From Terrimesophilobacter sp038243605 (GTDB taxonomy: Bacteria > Actinomycetota > Actinomycetes > Actinomycetales > Microbacteriaceae): 64,000 nt of DNA. Below, piece by piece: positions 34,855-43,089 of this stretch. Made by a program: the position numbers and the translations under genes. Every line of letters begins with the position of its first letter. Positions within the stretch are counted from its first letter, which is position 1. The DNA is taken from positions 24,733 through 88,732 of the forward strand of contig JBBSQX010000015.1 of assembly GCA_038243605.1 (NCBI GenBank), read 5' to 3'. A model generated the notes under the pieces. It ran no database searches, was not told where the DNA came from, and saw only the letters and a list, made by a program, of their open reading frames with translations.

Positions 34855-35673
34855 TTACTGATCGGAGAGAGCGCCCGGACGGGCCTCTGCACTGGCGTCG
34901 CCACCGAGACCAGAAATGGCCTCGGCCTCATGCTTTAGCATGCGCTCTCTCTCCCACACGTCCCGCACGAGCCTCCACCAGAGGAAGACCGCGAACCCGG
35001 CAAAGATGACCCACTCTGCGGCGTAGAAAATGTTCAACCAGTTCACTTCCACCGAGGTGTCGGGTGGTGGCGCGTCGATCGTGTCCAAGCCTGCAAGCGG
35101 TGTGGCAGACACGATGTAGCCGTTGTACACGCCGGCGTCATCCACGCTCGACCACAGGTTCACCATCTCGCCCATCGACAGAGCGTGAAGCTCGCCAGAC
35201 TGAAAGTCACTGGTCTGCGGGCCCTCGTCTCCCACCAACCGACCAGATACCGCAATGGCGTTGTTCCTCGAGTCAGCGGCAGGAACCTCAGTGGCCAGCC
35301 TTTTCGCTTCGCTCTCGGATGCACTCCAGCCGAGAGCGACCGCAACACCGGCGCCATCCTCTGCAGTGAGGTGCGCGACGACCCAGTAACCACTCTCGCC
35401 GTGATTGATGCGGCCGCTCAAAATAACGGTGTCGTCAAGGTTGTAGTAGCCGGAGACCGCCACGCGCTGCCCATCCGCTTTGGCAGACATGTCGTGCTGA
35501 GGTGTCGCAACATCCTCCAGAGGCAGGGTCGTTTCTGTCGGCCGTTCTGCAACGGTTCCCTCACTCACGCTGCGGGAAATCTGCCACTGACTGAGCAGGG
35601 CAAAGCCTGCCGCGACGGCGAGGGCCAAAATGAGCGCACCGATCCAGCGCGGACGAAGGGCAATTCTGAGCAT
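34855..35673 (-). CDS. SURF1-family cytochrome oxidase assembly protein
   Basis: 272 residues: N-terminal helix (WIGALILALAVAAGFALLSQWQ), an extracellular domain with VAVSGYYNLDDTVIL and the conserved GYWVVAHL region, and a C-terminal helix (NIFYAAEWVIFAGFAVFLWWRLVRD). This two-helix layout is standard. It assists haem a insertion into cytochrome c oxidase. Two bases separate it from glpD. Confidence 0.9.
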   Translation of the reverse strand: MLRIALRPRWIGALILALAVAAGFALLSQWQISRSVSEGTVAERPTETTLPLEDVATPQHDMSAKADGQRVAVSGYYNLDDTVILSGRINHGESGYWVVAHLTAEDGAGVAVALGWSASESEAKRLATEVPAADSRNNAIAVSGRLVGDEGPQTSDFQSGELHALSMGEMVNLWSSVDDAGVYNGYIVSATPLAGLDTIDAPPPDTSVEVNWLNIFYAAEWVIFAGFAVFLWWRLVRDVWERERMLKHEAEAISGLGGDASAEARPGALSDQ

Positions 35674-35675
35674 GG

Positions 35676-37409
35676 CTATTTCGTGAGAGTGATGTCGGGA
35701 GCCTCGAGGCGCACGCGGTCGGCGGAGGCATCATCCGGCTCCTGCTGGCTTGCGCGCTCTGCCGTGACGCGCTTGAGGTAGAACTGCACCTCTTGCTCGA
35801 CACGTTCCTCGCTCCACCCAAGCACCTCGCCCATCAGGCGCGCGGCAACGGGGGCGGCCGAAACACCGCGGTCCCACGCCTCGATGGAGATTCGAGTGCG
35901 GCGCGCAAGCACATCGTCCAGGTGCAGCGCACCTTCGTGGGTTGCGGCGTACACAACTTCAGCCTCGAGGTAGTCGTCTGCTCCTGGCAGGGCGTGGTTG
36001 AGTTCTGGGCGCTCCCGGATGAGGTCAAGCAGTTCGTCCGTCATGGTGCCGTAGCGGTTCAACAGGTGCTCGATGCGCACGCGGTGAACGCCGAATGCCC
36101 GAGCGATCTTCGAGCGCTTGTTCCAGGCTGCCTGGTAACCCTCTGCACCAAGCAGCGCGACGTCTTCCGTTGTACTCTTCGGCACCTTTTCGTCGAGCGC
36201 GGCGACCGCCTCGTCGATGGCATCCTTCGCCATGATGCGGTACGTGGTCCATTTTCCACCCGCAACCACGACAAGACCTGGCACACTGTGGGCAACAATG
36301 TGCTCGCGAGAAAGCTTGGAAGTCTCATCGCTTTCGCCCGCGAGCAGGGGGCGCAGCCCCGCGTAAACGCCCTCGACATCCTCCCGCGTCAACGGAACAT
36401 TGATGACCTTGTTCACATGCTCCAACAGGTAGTCGATGTCGGCGGTGGTCGCCGCCGGGTGTGCCTTGTCGAGCTTCCAGTCGGTGTCGGTCGTGCCGAT
36501 AAGCCAGTGCCTGCCCCAGGGAATGATGAACAGCACACTCTTCTCGGTGCGCAGCAGTAGCCCCGCCTTCGACTGAAACCTGTCACGAGGAACAACGAGG
36601 TGGATGCCCTTCGACGCGCGCACCTTGAACTGCCCGCGTTCGCCGACCATCGCCTGGGTGTCGTCCGTCCACACGCCCGTCGCATTCACAACCTGACGCG
36701 CCTTGATCTCGAAGCGCTCGTCGGTGAGTAAATCGTGCGCCTGCACGCCAACGACGCGCTCGCCCACCTTGAGAAAACCTTCAACCCGCACGCGGTTCGC
36801 CACATGCGCGCCATAGAACGATGCGGTGCGCGCGAGGCTCGACACGTAGCGTGCGTCATCAACCTGCGCGTCGTAGTAGGTGATGCCACCCACCATTGCG
36901 TCATCTCGCAGGCTAGGCATGAGCTTGTGCACCTGCCGCTTGCTCAGGTGGCGGTGGTGCGGAACGCCAGGCGGCCGACCACCGCTGTAGCTGAACAGGT
37001 CGTACAGCAGCATTCCCGCGCCAATATAAAGCCGCTCGATGATGGGCGTGGTCAGCGGGTACAGAAAGCGCACCGGCTTCACGAGGTGCGGGGCGAGCCG
37101 CTGCAACAGCAAACCGCGCTCGATCAGGGCCTCGCGTACGAGTCGAAAGTTGAGCTGTTCAAGATACCGGATGCCGCCGTGCACGAGCTTCGACGACCGG
37201 CTCGAGGTGCCGCTGCCCCAGTCGCGTGCCTCCACCATTCCGACCCGAAGGCCGCGCGTGACGGCGTCCATCGCGCTGCCGGTGCCGACGATGCCGCCAC
37301 CAATGACGAGAATGTCGAGCTCTTTGCCCTTGAGCGCCGTGATGGCCGCCGCCCGTTCTTCAGGGCCGAGCTTCGTTGAACGTGTGACAGTTTTTTTAGC
37401 CATGGTCAT
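35676..37409 (-). CDS. glpD: FAD-dependent glycerol-3-phosphate dehydrogenase
   Basis: 577 residues. FAD-binding motif ILVIGGGIVGTGSAMDAV starts near residue 32, followed by GTSSRSSKLVHGGIRYLE. Substrate-binding and catalytic segments include RDRFQSKAG and PLLAGE, and the C-terminal DAO_C domain is complete. It oxidises glycerol-3-phosphate to DHAP and passes electrons to quinone at the membrane. The phosphodiesterase at 28617 could supply substrate. Confidence 0.96.
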   Translation of the reverse strand: MTMAKKTVTRSTKLGPEERAAAITALKGKELDILVIGGGIVGTGSAMDAVTRGLRVGMVEARDWGSGTSSRSSKLVHGGIRYLEQLNFRLVREALIERGLLLQRLAPHLVKPVRFLYPLTTPIIERLYIGAGMLLYDLFSYSGGRPPGVPHHRHLSKRQVHKLMPSLRDDAMVGGITYYDAQVDDARYVSSLARTASFYGAHVANRVRVEGFLKVGERVVGVQAHDLLTDERFEIKARQVVNATGVWTDDTQAMVGERGQFKVRASKGIHLVVPRDRFQSKAGLLLRTEKSVLFIIPWGRHWLIGTTDTDWKLDKAHPAATTADIDYLLEHVNKVINVPLTREDVEGVYAGLRPLLAGESDETSKLSREHIVAHSVPGLVVVAGGKWTTYRIMAKDAIDEAVAALDEKVPKSTTEDVALLGAEGYQAAWNKRSKIARAFGVHRVRIEHLLNRYGTMTDELLDLIRERPELNHALPGADDYLEAEVVYAATHEGALHLDDVLARRTRISIEAWDRGVSAAPVAARLMGEVLGWSEERVEQEVQFYLKRVTAERASQQEPDDASADRVRLEAPDITLTK

Positions 37410-37412
37410 CCC

Positions 37413-38531
37413 CTAGGCGTGGTACGGCGCGAGGACAACCTCGACCCGTTGGAATTCCTTCAAGTCCGAATATCCGGTTGTTGCCATCGCGCGCCGGAGT
37501 GCGCCGATGAGGTTGACGTTGCCTGAGGCGTCCGTCGCCGGCCCGAACAGAATCTGCTCAAGCGCAGCAACAGAGCCAACTTCTACACGGTTTCCGCGCG
37601 GAAGTTCTGGGTGGTGCGCTTCAGCACCCCAGTGCATGCCGCCACCCGGCGCTTCGGTGGCGCGCGCGAGCGTGCTGCCGAGCATCACGGCATCCGCTCC
37701 CATCGATATGGCTTTCACAATGTCGCCTGAGCTACCCAGCCCGCCGTCGGCGATGACGTGAACGTAGCGGCCACCAGACTCGTCAAGGTAGTCACGACGA
37801 GCGCCAGCGACATCTGCCACCGCTGTCGCCATGGGTGCGTGGATGCCGAGGCTCGCCCTCGTCGTGGATGCTGCGCCGCCCCCGAAACCGACGAGCACAC
37901 CAGCCGCCCCCGTGCGCATGAGGTGCAGCGCGGGCGTGTACCCAGCCGCTCCGCCCACGATCACAGGAACATCGAGTTCGTAAATAAACTTTTTGAGGTT
38001 GAGTGGCTCCTGCGTCTTGGAGACGTGCTCCGCGCTCACCGTGGTGCCACGGATCACGAAAAGATCAACACCGGCGTCAATCACTGTTTTGTAGAGGCGC
38101 TGCGTGTGCTGGGGCGAGAGCGCCCCGGCAACAGTTACTCCGGCCTCGCGAATCTCCGCAAGGCGGCTCGTGACGAGCTCCGGTTGAATTGGTTCGGCAT
38201 AAATCTCTTGCATGCGCCGCGTGGCGTCAGAAGCGGGCAGTTCGCTGATCTCTTTGAGGAGAGGCTCAGGGTCGTCGTACCTCGTCCATAGGCCTTCGAG
38301 GTTCAGTACGCCAAGGCCGCCAAGCTGACCGATCTGGATCGCCGTCGCCGGCGACACCACAGAATCCATGGGGGCAGCGAGCACGGGAATGTCGAACTGG
38401 TATGCGTCGATCGTCCAGCTCACTGAGACGTCTTCTGGGTCACGCGTGCGGCGGTTAGGCACGATCGCGATGTCGTCGAATGCGTAGACGCGACGACCGC
38501 GCTTCGCCCTGCCGATCTCGATGTCACTCAC
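37413..38531 (-). CDS. GuaB3-family IMP dehydrogenase-related protein
   Basis: 372 residues from a GTG just after a G-rich Shine-Dalgarno run. It has the IMPDH barrel core (YAFDDIAIVPNRRTRDPEDVSVSW, PVLAAPMDSVVSP, GGLGVLNLEG) but no CBS-domain insertion. At the catalytic loop it has GFGGGAASTTRASLG, lacking the Cys of true IMPDH. The GuaB3 branch is conserved across actinobacteria; a GMP-reductase-like or regulatory role has been proposed for it. guaA and guaB flank it in the same region. Confidence 0.9.
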   Translation of the reverse strand: MSDIEIGRAKRGRRVYAFDDIAIVPNRRTRDPEDVSVSWTIDAYQFDIPVLAAPMDSVVSPATAIQIGQLGGLGVLNLEGLWTRYDDPEPLLKEISELPASDATRRMQEIYAEPIQPELVTSRLAEIREAGVTVAGALSPQHTQRLYKTVIDAGVDLFVIRGTTVSAEHVSKTQEPLNLKKFIYELDVPVIVGGAAGYTPALHLMRTGAAGVLVGFGGGAASTTRASLGIHAPMATAVADVAGARRDYLDESGGRYVHVIADGGLGSSGDIVKAISMGADAVMLGSTLARATEAPGGGMHWGAEAHHPELPRGNRVEVGSVAALEQILFGPATDASGNVNLIGALRRAMATTGYSDLKEFQRVEVVLAPYHA

Positions 38532-38580
38532 CCCCCCAGCCTACCGACCCTTGGCGCTGGCAACATGGCATGCTGGGGTC

Positions 38581-39729
38581 ATGGATGTCACTGCTGACTC
38601 ACTCACCGTTCTTCGTACGCGCACCAGCATGAAATGGCGCGCATTTCCGGATGACGTGCTTCCCTTGTTCGTCGCCGAAAGCGATTTTCCGCTCGCGCCG
38701 GCCATCGCCAAAAATCTTCATGCCACGATCGATAACTCCGATACCGGTTATGCGCCGCCCACGTCGGAACTCCCCGAGGAATTTGCCGGATTTGCCAAAG
38801 CCCGCTGGGGCTGGACGGTCGACCCAGAACAAGTGTGGACAACGACGGATGTCGGGGTGGCGGTCGTCGAGTCTCTGCGTCGCGTGACAGCGCCGGGCGA
38901 CGGCGTCATCATCACCACGCCCGTGTATTTTCCGTTCTTTGACCTCGTCGAAGAGGCTGGCAGGCAGGTCGTCGAGGTGCCGCTTGCCGGTGGGATCGAC
39001 GAAGGATGGTCGCTCGACCTCGACGGCATTGAGGCCGCGTTCAAAGACGGAGCAACGGCATTTCTGCTCTGCAACCCGCACAACCCGGTCGGCCTTGCCC
39101 ACTCGGCAGAACAACTGAGCGCGGTCGCTGACCTCGCGGCACAGTACGGCGCCACCGTCGTGAGCGACGAAATTCACGGCCCGCTCACCTACGCGAGCGC
39201 CACCTTCACGCCGTTCCTCGCTGTCTCCGACAACGCGCGCATGGTGGGCATCTGTGTCACCGCCGCGAGTAAAGCGTGGAACCTTGCCGGGCTCAAGTGC
39301 GCCATCATGGTCACCGCTGGAGGTCCGAACCAAGAGATTGTCGGCGGAATGCCCCTCGAGGTGTACTGGCGCACAAGCCTGTTGGGGCTCAAGGCGAGTG
39401 TCTCTGCGTACCGCGACAGCGTCGACTGGTTCGACGGCATCCTCTCGGCACTAGATGCAAACCGCCGCCTGCTCGCGACGCTTCTTGAGGAGCACCTTCC
39501 CACGGTGAAATACCGGATGCCTCAGGCCACCTACCTGGCGTGGCTCGACTTTCGCGAACTCGGGTGGGGCGACGACCCGGCCGCGCACATCCTCGAGCAC
39601 GCGAAGGTAGCGCTCAGCAACGGCCCGCCGTTCGGCGATCAGGGTCGTGGTTTCGCCCGCCTCAACATGGCGTGTTCGCCAGAGACACTCGCCGAGGCCA
39701 TCACCCGCATCGCCGCGCTCACTCGCTAA
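38581..39729 (+). CDS. MalY/PatB-type PLP C-S lyase or aminotransferase
   Basis: 382 residues from the ATG at 38581; an upstream in-frame ATG at 38521 would overlap the divergent guaB3 start. The N-terminus TRTSMKWRAFPDDVLPLFVAESDFPLAP is the MalY-family opening (normally MKW-x6-LPLWVADMDF). LCNPHNPVG, SDEIHGPLTY and the PLP lysine in AASKAWNLAGLK follow. Such enzymes cleave cystathionine or other C-S compounds and some have transaminase activity. Monocistronic. Confidence 0.93.
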   Translation: MDVTADSLTVLRTRTSMKWRAFPDDVLPLFVAESDFPLAPAIAKNLHATIDNSDTGYAPPTSELPEEFAGFAKARWGWTVDPEQVWTTTDVGVAVVESLRRVTAPGDGVIITTPVYFPFFDLVEEAGRQVVEVPLAGGIDEGWSLDLDGIEAAFKDGATAFLLCNPHNPVGLAHSAEQLSAVADLAAQYGATVVSDEIHGPLTYASATFTPFLAVSDNARMVGICVTAASKAWNLAGLKCAIMVTAGGPNQEIVGGMPLEVYWRTSLLGLKASVSAYRDSVDWFDGILSALDANRRLLATLLEEHLPTVKYRMPQATYLAWLDFRELGWGDDPAAHILEHAKVALSNGPPFGDQGRGFARLNMACSPETLAEAITRIAALTR

Positions 39730-39790
39730 CGATTGCACTCACTCGCTAACGATCGCGCTCCCTGCTCCTGTCACGCTCCCGAGCTATCGC
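39721..39790. repeat. Short direct repeats after the C-S lyase stop
   Basis: ACTCGCTAACGAT occurs at 39721 and again at 39741, a 20-base tandem duplication that includes the TAA stop. CGCTCCCTGC-like words follow. No gene lies in the 172-base convergent gap. Confidence 0.7.
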
Positions 39791-39901
39791 GCTCCCTGCC
39801 CCTCCCCAAAGCGCATCGCTGCGTCAGTAACCCTCTCCACGCTCCACTTACTAGGTGGGCTCTGAGCCGGGTTGGTGCGCGGGGAGTGCCTTCCGGCGGG
39901 C

Positions 39902-40846
39902 TTAATCTCGGTCGCGAGGAATTCCGGCCCCAGACAGCAGGCGGCAGAAGCGAGCCGGATTCATGACATCTGCCATCACCATCCTGACTACACCAGCAAC
40001 TTGTCGACGTAATCGATCCTCGCGCTTCTTCTCTCGCCACACGATCTCACCTGGAGTGCTTGCGGCCCCGTACGAGGGCAGTAAGTACTTACTTTTACCG
40101 TCGAACTCGCCCACAATGCGCACCCCCGGCCAGAAATAGTCCACCACCATTTCACCAAACTCGTCACGGAACTTCGCCTGAAGCTGTGGGGGTTCAAACC
40201 CAAGCTCAAACATGACGGACCGAGCCAGAGACTCTCCATAGGAATCTGACATCTCTGTGGCAAAGTTCAGGACCGCTTCGGCATGGCGTCGCCGATATCT
40301 GGGCGCTCTTCTGCTCAACTCGACACCGATGGCCGTTTTGGAAACACGAAAGTTATTACGTCGCCAGAGTGCCCAATCCACACATCCGACGGCCTGAGCG
40401 AAAGGGAGCGTGAGCGCCATGTCTGCCGCAGTTCCCGCGACATCCGTTACGAGGAACCCTTGGTGTTCGACTACATGTTCGACCGCGTCCGCAATCGGGT
40501 GGCGAACAATATCGTGCCGAGAACGCCCACCCGTTGCTGGGGGCGAAAGAACGTGAACTTGGCTCGGCCAGTCGAGCGGAACCGGCATTTCCCACACCGC
40601 GGCGGCAGAGTGGCCGCAGAACACCGGGCTGCGTGTGCTTGAGACCGCCACCGCCCGCATTCGGATGAGGTACCGCTCACGGGACGATAATCGATTCCAT
40701 TCCGCAGCGTCGCAATACGCGCCCCTGCGCAACCGAACCAACTCACCTCTGGCCACGGCTCGCTGGTAGGTCGATTCGTTGAGGCCCAACCGGTCAAGAT
40801 CTGAACTCAGGACGAGTCCGTGAGTGTTTTGCTCAAGCAAGCCCAT
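39902..40846 (-). CDS. AbiEi-like winged helix plus restriction-nuclease-fold protein
   Basis: 314 residues from the ATG at 40846, which has GAAGG seven bases upstream; a TTG at 40864 is the alternative. The N-terminus (about 1-50: GLVLSSDLDRLGLNESTYQRAVARGELVRLRRGAY) is the winged helix found in AbiEi antitoxins. About 215-300 look like a DUF559/Vsr-like PD-(D/E)xK nuclease: VVDYFWPGVRIVGEFDGKSKY supplies D and E-x-D, then W-R-E-K-K-R-E-D-x-L-R. Such proteins are abundant in Microbacteriaceae as singletons. No AbiEii toxin gene is adjacent. DNA-binding and nuclease functions are inferred. Confidence 0.75.
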   Translation of the reverse strand: MGLLEQNTHGLVLSSDLDRLGLNESTYQRAVARGELVRLRRGAYCDAAEWNRLSSRERYLIRMRAVAVSSTRSPVFCGHSAAAVWEMPVPLDWPSQVHVLSPPATGGRSRHDIVRHPIADAVEHVVEHQGFLVTDVAGTAADMALTLPFAQAVGCVDWALWRRNNFRVSKTAIGVELSRRAPRYRRRHAEAVLNFATEMSDSYGESLARSVMFELGFEPPQLQAKFRDEFGEMVVDYFWPGVRIVGEFDGKSKYLLPSYGAASTPGEIVWREKKREDRLRRQVAGVVRMVMADVMNPARFCRLLSGAGIPRDRD

Positions 40847-40925
40847 GCACTTACCTTCGCGCAATCTCTGCCCGAGGTCACACGTGTTCCCAACTGTTGG
40901 TGAAATTCTCGGGCCAGTTACTTAT

Positions 40926-41012
40926 GGGGAGAACAGGAACTAACTTCTCCCCGCGCCAGAAAGCTGCTGCGCGCGCCCGAGCTAACTGGCGCGTAAAGCT
41001 GCTTTCTGGTGC
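40926..41012. repeat. Two adjacent stem-loops between nuclease gene and ABC-F remnant
   Basis: GGGGAGAA (40926-40933) pairs with TTCTCCCC (40945-40952). Directly after, a 12-base stem (40953-40964 with 41001-41012, one G-U pair) encloses a GC-rich loop. They lie downstream of the remnant's stop on the minus strand, so they may be the old gene's terminator. No open frame is convincing here. Confidence 0.6.
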
Positions 41013-41088
41013 GAGGACGGCTCCGGCGGCGCGGCGGCGCGAAGGGACGGCGCAGGCGGCGCGCAGCGGCAAGGCAACGAACCGGCGG

Positions 41089-41287
41089 CTAGCGAGCGCG
41101 GATCACACGGGACTCGTCCCACACCGGCTCATCAGATTCGTGCACCTTGCCGTCGCCCCCAAACACGAGAAAGCGGTCAAAGGACCGCGCTCGTGGTTCC
41201 CTCGCCCACGCGAAAACTCACCTCGTCGAGCAGCGGTCGCCCATCGGGAAGAGACAGCGAAACTCCGTTGACGTCGATGTAACCCAT
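41089..41287 (-). pseudogene. ABC-F ATPase remnant, internally deleted
   Basis: Read on the minus strand from ATG 41287, preceded by GAGGAAA, the first 36 codons begin MGYIDVNGVSLSLPDGRPLL and continue DEVSFRVGEGTTS, the usual first strand region of an ABC-F protein before Walker A. A TGA (41177-41179) then stops the frame. In another frame, 41184 to 41089 reads SFDRFLVFGGDGKVHESDEP then VWDESRVIRAR and a stop, the typical C-terminus of ABC-F proteins of this family. The roughly 1.4-1.5 kb between, including both ATPase cassettes, is missing, and the junction is out of frame. Deletion is seen by comparison with family architecture known to me, not by alignment. Confidence 0.68.
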
Positions 41288-41356
41288 GGCAGTTTCCTCG
41301 CGCTGGTTGTTCCGTCTTGTGGGGAGCCCGCGGTAGCCGAGCCGACCGGCCACGAG

Positions 41357-42859
41357 CTAGTGACGGTAGTTGGGCGCTTCCATCACCATTTGAATGTCAT
41401 GCGGATGCGATTCTTTGAGCCCCGCTGCGGTGATGCGCACGAACTTGCCTTTGGCGCGAAGCTCTTCGATGGTGTGTGCCCCCGTGTAAAACATGGACTG
41501 CCGCAGACCGCCGAGTAGTTGGTACACCACGGAGGAGACGGGACCGCGGTAGGCGACCTTGCCTTCGATTCCTTCGGGGATGAGCGCATCATCGCTGGCG
41601 ACATCGGCCTGAAAGTACCTGTCGCGCGAGTAGGAGGTCTGCTTGCCCCGTGACTGCATGGCGCCGAGGGAACCCATGCCGCGATACGACTTGAACTGTT
41701 TGCCGTTGATGAAAAGCATGTCGCCTGGGCTCTCATCCGTTCCGGCGAGCAGCGAGCCGAGCATGACAGATTCAGCTCCGGCGACGAGCGCCTTGGCGAT
41801 GTCTCCCGAGTACTGGAGTCCTCCATCAGCGATCACGGGCACGTTGGCGATTCGCGCTGCCAGCGACGCTTCGTACACGGCGGTGACTTGCGGAACACCG
41901 ACGCCGGCGACCACGCGAGTGGTGCAGATGGAGCCTGGGCCCACCCCCACTTTTACGGCATCTGCCCCTGCATCAATGAGCGCTTGGGCGCCAGACTTCG
42001 TCGCGACGTTGCCACCAATGATATCGATGTTCGCGAAAGCTGGGTCTGCTTTGAGGCGGCGGATGATGCTGATCTCGCCTTCTGATTCACCGTTGGCAGT
42101 ATCTACGACGATGAGATCGACACCGGCATCGGCGAGTGCGCCTGCACGTTGCCACGCGTCGCCGAAGAATCCGATCGCTGCGCCTACGCGCAGGCGGCCC
42201 TCGTCGTCTTTGGTCGCGTTGGGGTACTTTTCGGTTTTGTCGAAGTCTTTGACCGTGATGAGCCCGGTGAGTTTGCCATTCTCATCGATGAGAGGCAGTT
42301 TCTCGATCTTGTGTTTGGCGAGTATCGCCATGGCGTCGTCTGGTTCGATTCCGGTTGGCGCGGTGATGAGCGGCATCGGGGTCATGATGTTGCGCACGAG
42401 TGCGGTCTGCTTGTCGGTGGTCGACACGAAGCGCATATCCCGGTTGGTGATGATTCCGACGAGCTTTCCGTCTCCCTCGACAACGGGCAGCCCCGAGACA
42501 CGGAACTGGCCGCACAGCGCATCTACCTCTGCGACGGTGGCGTCGGGTGTTGTGGTGACGGGATTGGTGATCATCCCAGATTCACTGCGCTTGACCTTGT
42601 CGGTGAAAGAGGCCTGGTCGTCGATAGAAAGGTTGCGATGCAATATGCCGAGGCCACCGAGCCTGGCCATGGCGATCGCCATTCTGCCTTCGGTGACGGT
42701 GTCCATGGCGGCCGAGATCAGGGGGGTGGCGACGCGGATGTTTCGGGTGAGTCTCGACGTCGTGTCGGCCTCGCTGGGGATAACGTCGGTGTGCCCCGGG
42801 AGCAGCATCACGTCGTCGTAGGTGAGTCCGATGAATCCGAATGGGTCTGGCTGCTGCAT
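41357..42859 (-). CDS. guaB: IMP dehydrogenase
   Basis: Oxidises IMP to XMP with NAD, committing flux to GMP. 500 residues. Barrel opening GLTYDDVMLLPG, PLISAAMDTVTEG; two CBS domains at about 95-215 (regulatory nucleotide sites); catalytic Cys in VGVGPGSICTTR; flap residues RYFQ.. and IPEGIEGKVAYRGP. C-terminal ESHPHDIQMVMEAPNYRH is typical. The ATG at 42859 faces the liv operon across a 230-base gap. Confidence 0.98.
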   Translation of the reverse strand: MQQPDPFGFIGLTYDDVMLLPGHTDVIPSEADTTSRLTRNIRVATPLISAAMDTVTEGRMAIAMARLGGLGILHRNLSIDDQASFTDKVKRSESGMITNPVTTTPDATVAEVDALCGQFRVSGLPVVEGDGKLVGIITNRDMRFVSTTDKQTALVRNIMTPMPLITAPTGIEPDDAMAILAKHKIEKLPLIDENGKLTGLITVKDFDKTEKYPNATKDDEGRLRVGAAIGFFGDAWQRAGALADAGVDLIVVDTANGESEGEISIIRRLKADPAFANIDIIGGNVATKSGAQALIDAGADAVKVGVGPGSICTTRVVAGVGVPQVTAVYEASLAARIANVPVIADGGLQYSGDIAKALVAGAESVMLGSLLAGTDESPGDMLFINGKQFKSYRGMGSLGAMQSRGKQTSYSRDRYFQADVASDDALIPEGIEGKVAYRGPVSSVVYQLLGGLRQSMFYTGAHTIEELRAKGKFVRITAAGLKESHPHDIQMVMEAPNYRH

Positions 42860-42885
42860 TAGTCTCCGAATTGTTATCCGCCGTT

Positions 42886-43008
42886 ATGAAATGGCCGGAC
42901 GCCACGCTGATTCCGGTATTTCATCGTATCGTTTCGCCGAGCACCGTCGCCTCCATTCAGGCGATGTTTGCATTCATGTGGAAATGCAAGCGCCGAATAG
43001 GTCATAAT
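42886..43008. promoter_or_regulatory. guaB/liv intergenic inverted repeats
   Basis: Two symmetric elements lie in the divergent gap: ATGAAAT (42886-42892) with ATTTCAT (42918-42924), and TTGCATT (42968-42974) with AATGCAA (42983-42989, 8-base gap). A possible -10 CATAAT is at 43003-43008. The second repeat sits just upstream of it, where a liv-operon regulator might bind. Function inferred from symmetry only. Confidence 0.4.
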
Positions 43009-43089
43009 CGGCAGGTACTGTCAACGATGACGGCAGCCGAAGCCCGAGATCCAATCCCTTTTCTCTTGCTGGCCCGTCTTGGAGGTCTC

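Noticed and set aside
42841..43089. Extended livH start overlapping guaB
   Set aside because: GGAGG at 43081 supports GTG 43090; the upstream part has no family character and would cover the divergent promoters.
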